Assembly: GCF_900048035.1 (NCBI RefSeq)
Contig: NZ_LN999832.1
Location: 310,001-374,000, forward strand
DNA: 64,000 bases
Reading direction: 5' to 3'
Source: Candidatus Gullanella endobia
GTDB lineage: Bacteria; Pseudomonadota; Gammaproteobacteria; Enterobacterales; Enterobacteriaceae
Positions 12,168 to 24,628 of the stretch are shown here, one piece after another. Below the pieces are notes generated by a model. The model had not been told where the DNA came from. It did no database searches and was given only the letters and a program-made list of their open reading frames with translations. Within the stretch, counting starts at the first letter, position 1. The number at the start of each line of letters is the position of its first letter. The position numbers and the translations under genes are program-made.

Positions 12168-12210
12168 ATTTAATAAAATAATCACTAGAACTACAATTAT
12201 TTTATTAAAT
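12168..12210. repeat. Perfect 15-bp hairpin, 13-nt loop
   Basis: ATTTAATAAAATAAT and ATTATTTTATTAAAT arms. AT-only, so chance is more likely than for the mixed-sequence hairpins. Confidence 0.5.
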
Positions 12211-12979
12211 AAAACTAAATTTAATTATCATTAGGCATTTATTTTATGATTTTATCTTAGAACTTAATTACTATATATATTACTATTAATAAATATTAAG
12301 ACTAGAAATACTGTATTGATGTTTTTGTTTTGAATAAAATAAAGTATTATTATTTTCTTTATAATACCTAACTGAATATTATTTTTATTATATTACAGTA
12401 ATATTTAGTATTCTGAAATAGATATTTGTATATTTTTGTAACAGATCTAATACTTTTAAAAACATATTTGCTATAAAATATTAATTATATTGATGAGACA
12501 TAGCTAAGTAAAGATCTATCATTAACTTTTTGCTTAATAATTTTACATTATATCGATTTATTAATAATAATCTTAATTTTTGATATTTATATAATAGTTA
12601 GAATTTCATTTTTTTAAATTAATCTAATCAAACTAAATTAATCTGTATAATACAGAGTTTTATTTTTATTTTGATAGGCAAATTAAAATCTTTATCTTCG
12701 TTTATCTCCCTACAAGAAATAGGACGTAATATACACATATATATCTATTACATAGTAAATAAGAAATTTATATAATTTCTTTTAGTTTAATTATTTTTTA
12801 AAAAACCTAGAACATATAGGTATAGCTAAAAAAATGTAAATAAAGTCTTTTTTTTTAATTTTGTTATCACCAGTAAGATAACAAAATTTAGCCATTCACC
12901 TTATTTGCTTGTATGTAATATAAAATAATTTTTTTAAATTTCTTTTAATTCTTATTTTTACTTATATAACATAGAGTTA

Positions 12980-14386
12980 TTACTCTAACCACTTCGTATG
13001 GAAAACTCCTTCTTTATCAATACGCTTATAAGTATGGGCACCAAAAAAGTCGCGTTGAGCTTGAATTAGATTAGCTGGTAAAACAGCAGAACGATAACTA
13101 TCATAGTAAGCAATAGCTGCAGAGAAAGTCGGTGTCGGAATACCATGCTGAACGGCATATGTCACTATATCACGTAATGCCTGCTGATAGTTATCAGCGA
13201 TTTTTTTGAAGTACGGTATTAATAGTAGGTTATCGATTACTACATTCTCAATATAAGCATCAATAATTTTCTGAATAAACTGAGCGCGAATAATACAACC
13301 AGCACGAAAGAGTTTTGCTATCTTACTGTAATTTAAATTCCACTGATTTTCTTTGGAAGCGGCTGTTAGTTGAGAAAAGCCCTGAGCATAGGAAATAATT
13401 TTTCCTAAATAAAGCGCACGACGCACTTTTTCAATGAAAATTTCTTTATTACCGTTAAATGGTTCGTATTGCGGGCCAGTAAGTACTTTTGAAGCTGCTA
13501 CGCGCTGTTGTTTAAGTGACGATAGATAGCGAGCAAATACCGATTCAGTAATTAAATTTAGTGGCTCACCTAAATCTAAAGAGCTTTGAGAGGTCCACTT
13601 ACCAGTACCTTTGTTAGTTGCCTCATCTAAAATAACATCGATAATATAGTTACCTTGCTCATCTTTTTTAGTAAAGATGTATTTTGTAATTTCAATTAAA
13701 TAACTCTTTATTTCTCCTTTATTCCATTCATTAAAGGTATTAGCTAATTGCTCATTATTTAGACATAGAACACTTTTTAAAAGTGCATAAGCTTCTGAAA
13801 TTAATTGCATATCACCGTATTCGATACCATTATGCACCATCTTAACATAATGACCAGCTCCATCCGGACCAATGTAGGTTACACAAGCTTCACCTTCGAT
13901 ACTCGCAGCGATTTTTTTTAGAATAGGCTCTACTAGCTCATAGGCATTTTTCTGTCCACCAGGCATAATTGAAGGTCCTTTCAATGCTCCTTCTTCGCCA
14001 CCAGATATGCCAGTACCAATAAAGTTTAATCCTTCTTTTGATAGTTCGTGGTTTCGGCGGATAGTATCTTTATAAAAGCTATTGCCGCCATCAATAAGAA
14101 TATCACCTTTTTCTAAAAAAGGTTTTAACGAATCAATGGTTTTATCTGTACCTTCACCTGCTTTGAGCATTAATAGAATGAATCTTGGTTTTTCCAGCGA
14201 GTTGATAAACTCTTTCATATTATAATAAGGTACTAATTTTTTTCCTGGATTTTCCGCAATCACTTCATCGGTCTTTTTTCTCGACCGATTAAGGATAGAT
14301 ACGCTATAATTACGACTTTCAATATTAAGCGCTAAATTTCGACCCATTATCGCCATACCAATAACACCTATTTGTTGTATAGACAT
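12980..14386 (-). CDS. gnd: 6-phosphogluconate dehydrogenase
   Basis: Oxidatively decarboxylates 6-phosphogluconate to ribulose 5-phosphate, giving NADPH; its product feeds both nucleotide synthesis and the GutQ/Kdo branch. Full length at 468 residues (E. coli 468). The N-terminal Rossmann fold shows [12 protein letters not shown] and [10 protein letters not shown] for NADP. Substrate site [21 protein letters not shown] is followed by the catalytic Lys and Glu in [19 protein letters not shown]. The C-terminal tail [17 protein letters not shown] is complete. The start ATG has an upstream AGGAATT. Its location after sbcB agrees with E. coli. zwf and pgl are not in this window. Confidence 0.98.
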   Translation of the reverse strand: MSIQQIGVIGMAIMGRNLALNIESRNYSVSILNRSRKKTDEVIAENPGKKLVPYYNMKEFINSLEKPRFILLMLKAGEGTDKTIDSLKPFLEKGDILIDGGNSFYKDTIRRNHELSKEGLNFIGTGISGGEEGALKGPSIMPGGQKNAYELVEPILKKIAASIEGEACVTYIGPDGAGHYVKMVHNGIEYGDMQLISEAYALLKSVLCLNNEQLANTFNEWNKGEIKSYLIEITKYIFTKKDEQGNYIIDVILDEATNKGTGKWTSQSSLDLGEPLNLITESVFARYLSSLKQQRVAASKVLTGPQYEPFNGNKEIFIEKVRRALYLGKIISYAQGFSQLTAASKENQWNLNYSKIAKLFRAGCIIRAQFIQKIIDAYIENVVIDNLLLIPYFKKIADNYQQALRDIVTYAVQHGIPTPTFSAAIAYYDSYRSAVLPANLIQAQRDFFGAHTYKRIDKEGVFHTKWLE

Positions 14387-16749
14387 TAAGTAATTCCTAT
14401 AATCCTATAATATAGATGAATACTATACTATCACTTATCTAATACAGATATATATTAGATATTAATCTAAATAAGTATTTTATTAGTAGTAATTGATACA
14501 ATAGAAACTCTATCTTTAATTTATAAAAATCCGATAAAATATATCTTATCACATTTTAACTTAACACTATGTTTTTAACTTAACATCATCATCTTTAACA
14601 AAAGTATTAATTAGATGTTCTTCAAATCTATTATGAATTGCTAGAATTATTTACATGCTTTTCTATAAAGATGATAAATGCACTTTTAAAATAAAATTAT
14701 TGATATATTTAAATTAATATCCTATTTATTGGCATATAATTGATTAAAGATAATAATACGATAGAAAGTATCGATAAATAAACTATAAATATATTATGAT
14801 AATACATTCATAATAAATTATATCTTGTATTCAGCGTTAAATATATATGATATAATTTACTTTTTATTTATTATGTAATTTAAAATCTTAAAGTTTTTAT
14901 TTAAAGGTTTTTCAAATAATAACTAAAAATCCTATTTTTATATAGAGTACTAAGACTACATGATAAACATCATTAATATATTTTTATGTTATAACTTTAA
15001 ATATTATAAAATTGAACTTTTATAGAAAAATAAAAATTCCGTATTTAAAATTCTAATATGTACTACTACTGTAGTAATTTTTATAATTGTTTAATAATAT
15101 AAGATAAAAACTTAAAGTACTTATAATAGGAGCTGTTTTATTTTTATAAATTTATAATTTTTATTATAAATAGTAAATCACATAAATTTTTGCAAAATTT
15201 ATAAAAATAAATTTGCTATAGTATAGTTTTAATTATTTTATAATTATAAAATATTATCTAATAATAAAGTTATTTCAAAAAAATAATAACATAATTATAT
15301 AACTTAAAATTATTATATTTTCATAAATAAATAACTAAATATTTGCATAAATTTTATTTCTTCATTTTATATTTATTATAATAGTTATTATGTTAGTTTG
15401 TTTATAATTAGATCTAGCAAAATAATAATTTTAATTTAATAAGCATTATTGTGTTATTTTTCTTTATTATAAAGTTGTACACAATTTTATAATAAAAATT
15501 ATAAATTTTGATTAGAATCTATTTTATTTATTAATTTTTTCTCTCTATTTATTATAGAGTAATACTTTTAAGTTAATATTAAAAGAAAAATATTAACTAG
15601 CGAATGTTATCCATTCTAATAATAGAAATTATATCCAGTGATACTATAATATTATAATGAACATCTTAATTATAAAGATTTCATCATTTTTTAAAAATTG
15701 TATTAATACTACAATTTTTATTTTTATAAAAATAATTTTTATGTTATTAATTTACTATTTTTAATCAAATTAAAAGTTAATATTAAAAATATTTAATTGG
15801 GAAAAATTAAATATTTTTTATTTTTAAATCTGTACATGTTTAATTAAATTATTTCTTAACTTAATATTTTTATAAATTTTCACAGAAGCTAATCTAAACT
15901 ATATTAGTAATTTAACGTATACTAATAAGGATTTAATAAAAATTGAACATCAATAGCAAATTTGCTAAACTTTAGAATAAATTATTTGAAGTTATCTATC
16001 TATAGAAATTTTTATATCTTAACCGATAGATTAATTATCTGTAGATTTTAATAAATAATTTTTATAAAACTATGATAATTTTATCACTGAATTTTAGTTT
16101 CAAAATCAAAAAATCTAACAATCTATACCTTTGATCTTATCTATTTTAAATCTAACTTTTAGTTATTTATAAATTTATTTATTTTGATAATTTTAAATTT
16201 TTGCATATCACTTTTATTATGTTGATTGATTTTCTTTTATATGAGTTTTATATAAAAATAAATTTTTTAAAAAACATATTTTTTACTAAATACAAATTAA
16301 ATATATCTAAAATTCTAATTTAATTATATTTTAAAAATCTGATTATAATTTATATCTTTTCTAGTGTATTTATAATTTTAGATATAATATAAATTTAATA
16401 TATCATTGATATCAACAATAACCTTAGTATCATGTATAAATATAATATTGAGAAAATATGATATTTATCATGTATACTACAATTATTTAACGATGCAATA
16501 GGATTATAAAATAATTATAATAGGTTATATCAATTTATAATAACAATTAAAATAAAAATTCAGAATAATAAAATGCCTGTAATAATTAAAATAGAAAATA
16601 GAAATTTGCTATACTGTGATTTTCAGTTAACTTTAAATACTATTAACTAAGGTTACTTTATTTTTTTCTGAAACAGCATATATAAGAATAAAAATCGGAT
16701 TAATACTATAAATTTATCCTTATACTGAGTATGTATATCTTTGATTGCT
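14387..16749. other. 2.4 kb eroded intergenic DNA
   Basis: Among the most AT-rich parts of the window, with no coding frame or remnant that I can recognise. It holds a terminator-like hairpin at 15785-15819. No sign of the missing metG C-terminal domain could be made out directly downstream of metG. Confidence 0.55.
15785..15819. terminator. Terminator-like 14-bp hairpin
   Basis: AAAAATATTTAATT and AATTAAATATTTTT arms around GGGAAA, with a T6 tract ending the right arm and T-rich sequence beyond. It could work in both directions. The nearest upstream gene on the minus strand is metG, about 0.9 kb away, so its client is unclear. Confidence 0.4.
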
Positions 16750-18423
16750 TTAATTGAAGTTTTGTTTACCCTCAACTCTCAATTGAGATTCTTTAATCAT
16801 AGATTCTATTTGTTTTACATTAATACGATTAAAAAGTGTCTCAAAAGGACGAATACGATGCGATAGTAATGGAAATAATAGATCATCCCAGTTAAGTGAG
16901 GTAGCGAGAAAAACTTCAGTCCGTTTTGTTAGTGACGGTAGAATGGGTTTCAAGTAAGTCATCAAGACTCGGAACAGTTGGATACCCATTGAACAAATGG
17001 TCTGTAAATTTGTTTTATAGCCTTCTTTTTTCGCTACAATCCATGGTGCTTGTTGATCAATATAACGATTAGCTAAATCTGCTAAAGCTATAATTTTGCG
17101 GATTGCGTGGCTAGTTTCACGATTATTAAATGCTTCGCTTATTGACATTGCGGCATTGATAAAATGGTTATATAACGCTGGATCAGCTACCGTTGCTGCT
17201 AATTGACCATCGAAGTATTTATTAATAAATCCGGCGTTTCGTGAAGCTAGATTCACAATTTTATTAACAATGTCAGTATTGAAACGCTGAATAAAATCTT
17301 CTAGATTAAGATCAATATCATTAATATTCGATGATAGTTTAGTGGCATAGTAATAACGTAGACAGTCTGAATCTAGGTATTTTAGATAAGTACTAGCCTT
17401 AATAAAAGTGCCTCTAGATTTGGACATTTTAGTACCATTGAGGGTTACGTATCCATGTACAAACAGATTTGTTGGTTTACGGAAATAACTACCTTCAAGT
17501 ATAGCTGGCCAAAATAAGCTATGAAAATAAATGATATCTTTACCGATAAAATGATAAAGATCTGTTTTGGAATCCATATTCCAAAATTCTTCAAAGTGGA
17601 GGTCGCTACGTTTTTGACATAGATTTTTAAAAGTCCCCATATAACCGATTGGGGCATCTAACCAAACATAGAAGTATTTACCTGGTGCATCTGGCACTTC
17701 AAAACCGAAATAAGGTGAATCGCGAGAAATATCCCACTCTTGTAATCCAGACTTAAACCATTCCTGAATCTTATTTACTACTTCTTCTTGTAGAGCGCCG
17801 GAACGTGTCCAGGAACATAACATTTTACTAAATGCGGGTAAATCAAAAAAAAAGTGTTCTGATTCTTGCATAATAGGTGTAGTACCTGAAAGTACAGATT
17901 TCGGATTGATAAGCTCCATTGAGCTGTAGGTAGCACTACAAACTTCGCAGTTATCACCATATTGATCAGGTGAGTAACATTTCGGACAGTTACCTTTTAA
18001 AAAACGATCAGGTAAAAACATGCCTTTTTCAGAATCAAATAGCTGAGAAATAATTCGAGATTTTATGAATCCATTTTCTTTTAAACGCTGATAAACTAAG
18101 TTTAAAAGTTGACGACTTTCCTCACTGTGGGTTAAGTAATAATTATCATAGCTTATATTAAAGTTATAAAAATCAGTTTGATGTTCTAAATTAATTTTAG
18201 AGATCATTTCTTCTGGATTAACACCTAATCGCTGCGCTTTAAGCATAATTGGTGTACCGTGAGAATCATCAGCACAGATAAAGTAAACCTTATGGCCGCG
18301 CATTCGTTGATAACGAACCCAGATATCTGCCTGAATATGTTCGAGCATATGACCAAGATGAATAGAACCGTTAGCATAAGGTAATGCACAAGTTACTAAC
18401 ATTTTTTTCTTGATTTGAATCAT
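16750..18423 (-). CDS. metG: Methionyl-tRNA synthetase, lacking C-terminal domain
   Basis: Charges initiator and elongator tRNA-Met. The class I HIGH motif is HLGH in [18 protein letters not shown], and KMSKS is exact in [13 protein letters not shown]. The zinc-binding knuckle is present as [17 protein letters not shown]. The anticodon-binding helical domain ends near residue 540. The protein stops at 557 (E. coli 677), so the C-terminal EMAPII-like tRNA-binding/dimerisation domain is wholly absent. In E. coli, versions cut near this point are active monomers, so this one is probably functional. The start aligns with E. coli. On the other side of its start lies a divergent mrp remnant, as in E. 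coli but with the pair inverted. Confidence 0.97.
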   Translation of the reverse strand: MIQIKKKMLVTCALPYANGSIHLGHMLEHIQADIWVRYQRMRGHKVYFICADDSHGTPIMLKAQRLGVNPEEMISKINLEHQTDFYNFNISYDNYYLTHSEESRQLLNLVYQRLKENGFIKSRIISQLFDSEKGMFLPDRFLKGNCPKCYSPDQYGDNCEVCSATYSSMELINPKSVLSGTTPIMQESEHFFFDLPAFSKMLCSWTRSGALQEEVVNKIQEWFKSGLQEWDISRDSPYFGFEVPDAPGKYFYVWLDAPIGYMGTFKNLCQKRSDLHFEEFWNMDSKTDLYHFIGKDIIYFHSLFWPAILEGSYFRKPTNLFVHGYVTLNGTKMSKSRGTFIKASTYLKYLDSDCLRYYYATKLSSNINDIDLNLEDFIQRFNTDIVNKIVNLASRNAGFINKYFDGQLAATVADPALYNHFINAAMSISEAFNNRETSHAIRKIIALADLANRYIDQQAPWIVAKKEGYKTNLQTICSMGIQLFRVLMTYLKPILPSLTKRTEVFLATSLNWDDLLFPLLSHRIRPFETLFNRINVKQIESMIKESQLRVEGKQNFN

Positions 18424-18862
18424 AGTAAGGTAAAACTTTTATTAAGTGTTATTATAAATAATAATAACTTATATCGATGCTTCATGTATATAATTATGTA
18501 TATTTTTATGCTCTATACTAAAAATACAATTAAATTAATTTATCATAAAGTAAACCCTATACTATATATTTTAAAAATTATGTTAAATATAATTAGATAC
18601 TATTGAAAATAATACATAGTGAAGCTTTATTCAAAGACAAATTATCCGATACATGGTAATTAAAAGTAACATTGTGGTTTAGTTCTACATTAATTAAAGC
18701 TGTATTTAAATTTATTATAAATGCACTATAATCTTAACTATATTATCTGGCATTACATATAGTTATAAACATTAGTACATTCTGTATTCTAATACAGAAT
18801 GTACTGTTAACATATCTATTAATAATTACGACTTTACGAGAAATTCACTCTAATGGATAAAA
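18424..18862. other. metG-mrp divergent region, eroded
   Basis: AT-rich; the 63-codon open frame at 18415-18606 is low-complexity and overlaps the metG start. A perfect hairpin is present at 18774-18805. The N-terminal two-thirds of mrp should have been here but cannot be read. Confidence 0.5.
18774..18805. repeat. Perfect 15-bp hairpin
   Basis: AGTACATTCTGTATT and AATACAGAATGTACT are exact reverse complements separated by CT. Mixed composition makes chance unlikely. It sits just ahead of the readable mrp remnant. Confidence 0.75.
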
Positions 18863-19085
18863 CATATTATTATGATCTTTTTTCAGATCAAAAATCGAAA
18901 CTTAGTGTATTATAAAATGCAAGCAACGCACATTTTATTTATTAAAACTATTTTAAATAACCTTTCAACAGGATCAGCCGAAAAAGATTATAAATCAGTA
19001 CCAGTATATTCTAATGAGATAATTTTCTTTTTGTATCAATTGATATAATATCTAGACTGCAGTTAGTCTACTAAGACAATTCTGA
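18863..19085 (+). pseudogene. mrp: Remnant of mrp/apbC P-loop ATPase (C-terminal part)
   Basis: One frame contains ATHI...LSTGSAEK, matching SVHI...FGTGGAEK of E. coli Mrp (ApbC), a Fe-S cluster carrier. Exactly 22 codons later comes LDCS, where E. coli has LDKG at the same distance; in-frame stops follow. It is divergent from metG and directly next to it, the same arrangement as mrp/metG in E. coli. Sequence identity is low and my alignment is from memory of the family, so position carries much of the weight. The P-loop part is gone, so no function remains. Confidence 0.55.
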
Positions 19086-22000
19086 ATACAAATCTACAAA
19101 AAAGCAAATCTACAGAATTATTATCTATTAACTAGTAATGAATAATAATTCAGAAAGCTGTTACTTATAAGATAGTTAGAATAATTTTGATATTAATTCA
19201 AAATAATTTTTCCTTATCTCTTATTTTTATATCTTATCAAAGATAAGAGTAATCTAGATTAGCACAGATGTAAATTTAGTTATAAAAAACCATGATGCTA
19301 GACACTATCCTGTATATTTTGTTTAGTACCTTTTAATCTACATAAACAATAGTAATAGAAAGAAAAGAACAGGCATTATTATAATTTAGTCATTTATTAG
19401 AAAATAAAGATGGATATTCTATCTAAACTGAATCAGTATAAAAGATATACTTATTAAGTTATACTTTAAGTAATCTACTGTTAGTATTCAGGCAAGATTT
19501 AATAAAATAAATACATCAAATTTTAATTTTAAAACTAATCTCTAATACAAGAAGATACTCTGTTTACTAGTGTAGTATGCTAGTAAATAACGTTAAAATA
19601 AAAATCATTTAGATATTGTTATAAAAACATAGAATAATCAAGTTTATCTACTAAATGCTATAATATTAATTATAGAATAATATTCTTAAAATAACTAGAA
19701 AAACTATTATAAGTTACAAAAACTCTTTTATGAGACTAGCGTTATTATGATTAATGATAGAATATATTTCATTTTATTCTGTAATTTTAATATAATTAAA
19801 AGATATATTTCTGCTATGTCAATAGCGAATTTTTCAATAACTTAGTGATAATAAAAAATTAAATAAATTTTTCGAATAAATATTACTTAAACTCAATGCA
19901 GTTAAAAAACTTTTAAAAATTATTCATTTAGGCTCATTATTTAATATAAAAATCACTAAGTTAATATAATGTTTATTATCAAAGTATCATATTACTGATA
20001 TTCAGATTTATACTAACTAAGAAATAAATTATTAAAAATAGTAATTAATCTATAGGAAATTTAATGGTTAATATTAATATATTAAATAATAAAAAATATT
20101 ATATATAACACTTATATATTTAGATTAGATTTAAAATAAAGAAAAAAAATGAAATATAAATTATTATTTTTAATAGATATTATTAATATATCTTATTGAT
20201 TTTATTTTTTAAGCAAATTATTACTACGATAATAAAAAACAAAAATCGATATATTATAATATAATACTAGAAGTTAATTGACTATAACTCAATAATATTT
20301 TGATCAATTATCATATCCTTTTATTAATCACAAAGTAGTGATACTAACGAAATAAAACATTCATATAACATTTACTTGATTTTTAACAATAAATAGTTAA
20401 TAACAGTACTGTTTTTATCTATCTTACAACTAAATTAAAACTTCATTTTATAGATCGTTAAAAAGACCATTTTAATATAGAATAAGTTAAGATGATTTTA
20501 AAGAGATAATAAGAAAGCAGTAATTAAAAGATAAACAATAGATTTATGTAGCTAATAGCATAAACTAGAAAAAATCATTTAAAAATCTTATTATAGGAGT
20601 GTTAAATATACAGGAATAAATCTTATATAATTTTTATATCTTTATTTATAAAGATCTTATTTTTATCGCTTGATAAAGCAACTTTAGGTATATATAAGAC
20701 TATAAATCTTTGATTGAATAGAATTTTTCTATCCTAATTACTTACATAAACTACATTTAAATTTCAACATAACTAAGATTCGAGATTATTTCTTTAATAA
20801 AAATTTCAGTAAAATAGTGCTCTATGTTTGTTCTTTTGATAATCGAAAATGCAATAATATTTGTAAAAAGAATATCTAAGATGTTTATCTTACTTATACA
20901 ATTTAAAAATCTCAATACGATATCTTATGAGTATTCTATGATCTTTTAAATAACATTAGTTATGTTATAATTAAAAGTTAATCAGAAACTGACTGTTATG
21001 ATGTATAGTAATATGAAAAATTCTAGCGAGAATTTTATTAGATTTAAATAGTCTTCTAAACGAGGTAGAAGATGATGTAATACTACTAGTATCGCAAATA
21101 ATACTTATTTTGATACAAATTAGTAAAAATTATTTCATCAATCGCTCTTGTATTTGCAATCACTGAGCAAAAAAAAACTGAACAATATGATTGGTTTTCA
21201 ATAATATGATGACGTAATATTTAAATATCTAAGATATAGATACATTGCTGTCGATTACCTTAATATTATTTCTAATAATATTAATTATGGGAAATTAGCC
21301 TAATATAGGCTAGAAAAAATTAATTTTTAAATACATCTAAATGATACAGTGTTATCTTTGTAAAAAGACCGTCATCTATCAAATCAAAAATAAGCAATCT
21401 CATAATTTTATTATATTGCTTAACAATATGATATTTTTGCTTTTTATTAGCCAATACTTTGTTTAGTAAACAGTGTTTTTATATTTACGGATTAGTAAAG
21501 TATTACATACTTTTAATACTTTTTTGTCAGCTCACCATGTTGATTATTTTCCAGAAGAAAAAGCAATTTGATTTTTTTAACTATAGAATGAATAATGTTC
21601 TTATAGACTTAAACCAATGGAAAAAAGTTAAAAAATAGTAGATATGACATTGCCTCGATAAGTTAATTTATAACATTATTATTTTTACTTACCATGTTAA
21701 TATCGAGTTTAATTTTACACTGTAAATATCGTTAATAAAACTAATATAGCATCACTATGACTAACTAGGTGCTAATCCTAATACGGTAATAGAAATAAAA
21801 TAATCACATTCTGCACATGATTTATAATATCAGTAACGCTTTCGTTATATTATTATAACTTAATTTGTTCTAATTTAATTTTGAAGTTATGAATACATTA
21901 CTAATACTACAATACGCTTTATATGATAATGCGTAATTTATAAACTTAATATCAGATCTTTTAAAAAAGATCATCATTGATATCTATGGTATTATAATCA

Positions 22001-22913
22001 ACAACAACCATATTTCAACATCTTGTTCTTTTTATCTATAACAAAACATTCATCATGATATTATACATCAGTGATGGTCTATAAGATCGCTCTACTTCGA
22101 AAGTACTTACTATATGATGTTAAAAACTTTTAACACAATAGTCTAAAAACATAAATTAGTTATTATTAGCTGCTGAGATCAACCTAATTTGATATAAAAG
22201 CATAGTGCTAATTAATTTTATTATCATTAACCGATTGTTGTATCTGTAAAAAGATTCAGAACGCAGAGATTATAATTAGTTATTTATTGTTATGAAAGTA
22301 GATATTATACTAGACTTTCTAAGTATAAAGTGTTATTAATATAATCCTAAAATTTTTATTCTGGAAAAACTGATTTATGTCAGATTATACTTACCAATCG
22401 AGTATATTTTAAAGTATTATTATTATTTTGATCACCTTTTATAAACCTGTTAGGCAGCTACTATAAAACAGTAAATTATAACGAAAATATTTGCTTACAG
22501 TTATTACTAAACAAATCACAATAATATTGCTCATTACTTTATGAAAGTAGTACAGTTTATTTTTTAACTTGTAATAGAAAATTAATTAAAATATAAATTC
22601 TTCATTGTCATAGTGTTTGATGTTACTGATTATATATTAATATATTATTTTACATTGATTAGCATAATAATCAGAGTCGATTTCAGTAAATATAATTGTT
22701 TATATACATCGGATATAAATTTCAACAATGTATCTTACTTTTATTAGTTTTAACGAAAAATTTGAGTATACTTATAAAGTACTAAGTAACTGGATCTTAT
22801 TTATTCTACTTGATTAATTTTTATAAAGTTTTATTTATTTATTTTTATCTTAAGCATGATATCTAGCCTTCTGCTAGATTAAACTTTAATTTTTTGGATT
22901 TTTAATAGAAATT
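19086..22913. other. 3.8 kb gene desert
   Basis: No intact gene. The stretch from about 21.0 to 22.6 kb is a little less AT-rich than the rest and probably contains decayed coding sequence. I could not align it to radD (yejH), rsuA or other genes expected left of rplY. Confidence 0.5.
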
Positions 22914-23201
22914 ATGTTAACTATCAATGCGAAAATCCGTAAAGATCAGGGAAAAAGCGCAAATCGCCGACTGCGTCTTGCAAATAAATTTCCGGCTATC
23001 GTATATGGTGGCACCGAAGAAATTCCAATTTCTATTGAGTTGGATCAGGATATCATTTTGAATACCCAAGAAAAAAAGGGTTTTTACACTGATATTTTAG
23101 CTCTGGTAATTAATGGCAAAGAAAGAAAAGTAAAGGTAAAAGCAATACAACGTCATCCTTTCAAGCCAAAACTGATCCATATCGATTTTTTTCGAGTCTA
23201 A
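22914..23201 (+). CDS. rplY: 50S ribosomal protein L25 (single-domain)
   Basis: Binds 5S rRNA in the central protuberance of the large subunit. 95 residues, the short enterobacterial form (94 in E. coli) without the CTC-type C-terminal domain. Visible landmarks are [30 protein letters not shown] at the 5S-binding start, and [16 protein letters not shown] at the end. The start ATG matches the E. coli N-terminus; the SD is weak. It stands alone between two long eroded regions, which shows selection on even a small gene. Confidence 0.96.
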   Translation: MLTINAKIRKDQGKSANRRLRLANKFPAIVYGGTEEIPISIELDQDIILNTQEKKGFYTDILALVINGKERKVKVKAIQRHPFKPKLIHIDFFRV

Positions 23202-24110
23202 TAATGTAATATAGAACAGAATAGTGTACCTTATAATTTTATTATACGAATCTTAAATCTATCATCCATTTAATAGGCAAATTTTATTAATGTAATTATA
23301 TTTTATAAATTATCTGTGCATATTTAATTATTTTAGTAGTTCTTATATTTTTGATATGTAAAATCAGTATAGTATTAATATCGCTTTTCGGCACTAAATA
23401 AGAAAAAAAGTAAAACACTTATACTACCAACTCTATAGTATTTGCTCATTATGCTCAATTTTTAATATAAAGAATCACTAAATTATATACTTCAGTATAC
23501 TACTATTTTAGTAATACTTCTTACTTGAAATTACAGAAATTGTGCAATTTTAATCACTGTAATATTAGCAAACATACACTGTTTTTAGCAAACTATGGTC
23601 TGCTAATGCTTAATTTTTTAATCCTTAATTAGCTCAGTAATAAAATTAAAAGAAAAGTATTAGAATATTCACTTAAATTAAGCAACGATTTAAACTTAAA
23701 TTATACTATATAATAATAAAATTGACTAGCGTATCTCATATTTTAAGTACTTATTAAAAATATAACACATATTTTTAATATTACAGTGCTAATAATTTCT
23801 ATAGCGTTTACATTTCTATATTAAGAGGATCTTGGTTATGCAAAAATATTTAATGCTGTTATAAACTCTGAATAAATAGAGGGATTACATTAGGTTTGTT
23901 TTCTTTTGATAGTTTTAGATATACTAGGTGATAGTAGTTGATTTTTAGGTTATTAAAGTCTATTAAAAAATAAATATATAAACTATTATGTAATAATAGC
24001 AATTACTATTACTTTAATATTAAAGAACTAAAAAACTAAAATCAAAGTAATTATTCGAATTAACTATTGCATTCATAGGAAGAATAGGTAACATAAATAT
24101 CTATAAATTT
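23202..24110. other. Eroded intergenic DNA
   Basis: 0.9 kb between rplY and tRNA-Pro. E. coli has yejK, yejL and yejM here; no remnant could be identified with confidence. Confidence 0.5.
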
Positions 24111-24184
24111 CGGCATGTAGCGCAGTTTGGTAGCGCACCGTCACGGGGTGTCGGGGGTCGGAGGTTCGAATCCTCTCATGCCGA
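24111..24184 (+). tRNA. tRNA-Pro(GGG)
   Basis: Acceptor CGGCATG pairs with CATGCCG; discriminator A24184; no CCA (TTGAAT follows). D arm, variable loop and T arm (GGAGGTTCGAATCCTCT) are intact and close to E. coli proL, and the location matches. The anticodon loop is ACGGGGT between stems CCGTC and GTCGG, giving anticodon GGG. Position 33 is then C, where nearly all tRNAs have U. Confidence 0.93.
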
Positions 24185-24628
24185 TTGAATTCATACTTTA
24201 TTTAACTTAGTATATGATTTGCTATTTAAAAATAATTTAATATAGCAAATAGATATTAAAGTATCATAAATTATTATAAGATTACTATCTTATAATAAAG
24301 TCTAAAGTAAAATTATTATTTTTACTAGGAAACAGAACAGGAAATATAAAAAGTTAATCAGGATTTAATCCAATAAAATAATTGCAAACTAATTCAAGTG
24401 AAGTATCTTTCAAGGAAAAATTCAGAAAAATGATATTTTCATTAATTATTTTATATTAATAAGATATCTTCTCTTTTAAAGGGAAGATAGAGCAAATAAA
24501 AAATTAATCTTCCATAACGATTAGCTGTTCTTTTCTTACGCTAAGCGAAGTAGTATATTATACTTCAACTATTAATTTAAATCTCTAATAATTATTGAAA
24601 ATAATGATATTCTATTTAAATAGATATA
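24185..24628. other. tRNA-Pro to porin intergenic
   Basis: AT-rich, no gene. It contains a hairpin (24465-24489) downstream of the porin gene. Confidence 0.5.
24465..24489 (-). terminator. Candidate porin-gene terminator
   Basis: TATCTTCTCTTT and AAAGGGAAGATA pair over 12 bp with one wobble. It lies 140 bp downstream of the porin stop in its reading direction. The following minus-strand sequence is only moderately T-rich, so confidence is low. Confidence 0.35.

Larger units (their letters stand above)
11376..12979. other. Eroded intergenic DNA with hairpins
   Basis: 1.6 kb of AT-rich sequence between the sbcB remnant and gnd. No gene recognised, although E. coli carries the his operon and ugd here. 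It contains two perfect 15-bp hairpins, listed separately, and an inverted repeat at 12857-12888 (12-bp arms) about 90 bp after the gnd stop. The latter lacks a T-tract in the gnd direction. Confidence 0.55.

Noticed and set aside
12857-12888. 12-bp hairpin after gnd as its terminator
   Set aside because: In the gnd direction it is followed by an A-tract and not a T-tract; kept only as an inverted repeat in the interval description.
7735-14536. Shared 16-mer TATAAAAATCCGATAA near 7735 and 14522
   Set aside because: In AT-rich DNA of this length several such shared 16-mers are expected by chance; no longer similarity.
18415-18606. 63-codon frame divergent from metG
   Set aside because: Low-complexity, overlaps the metG start, no recognisable domain.
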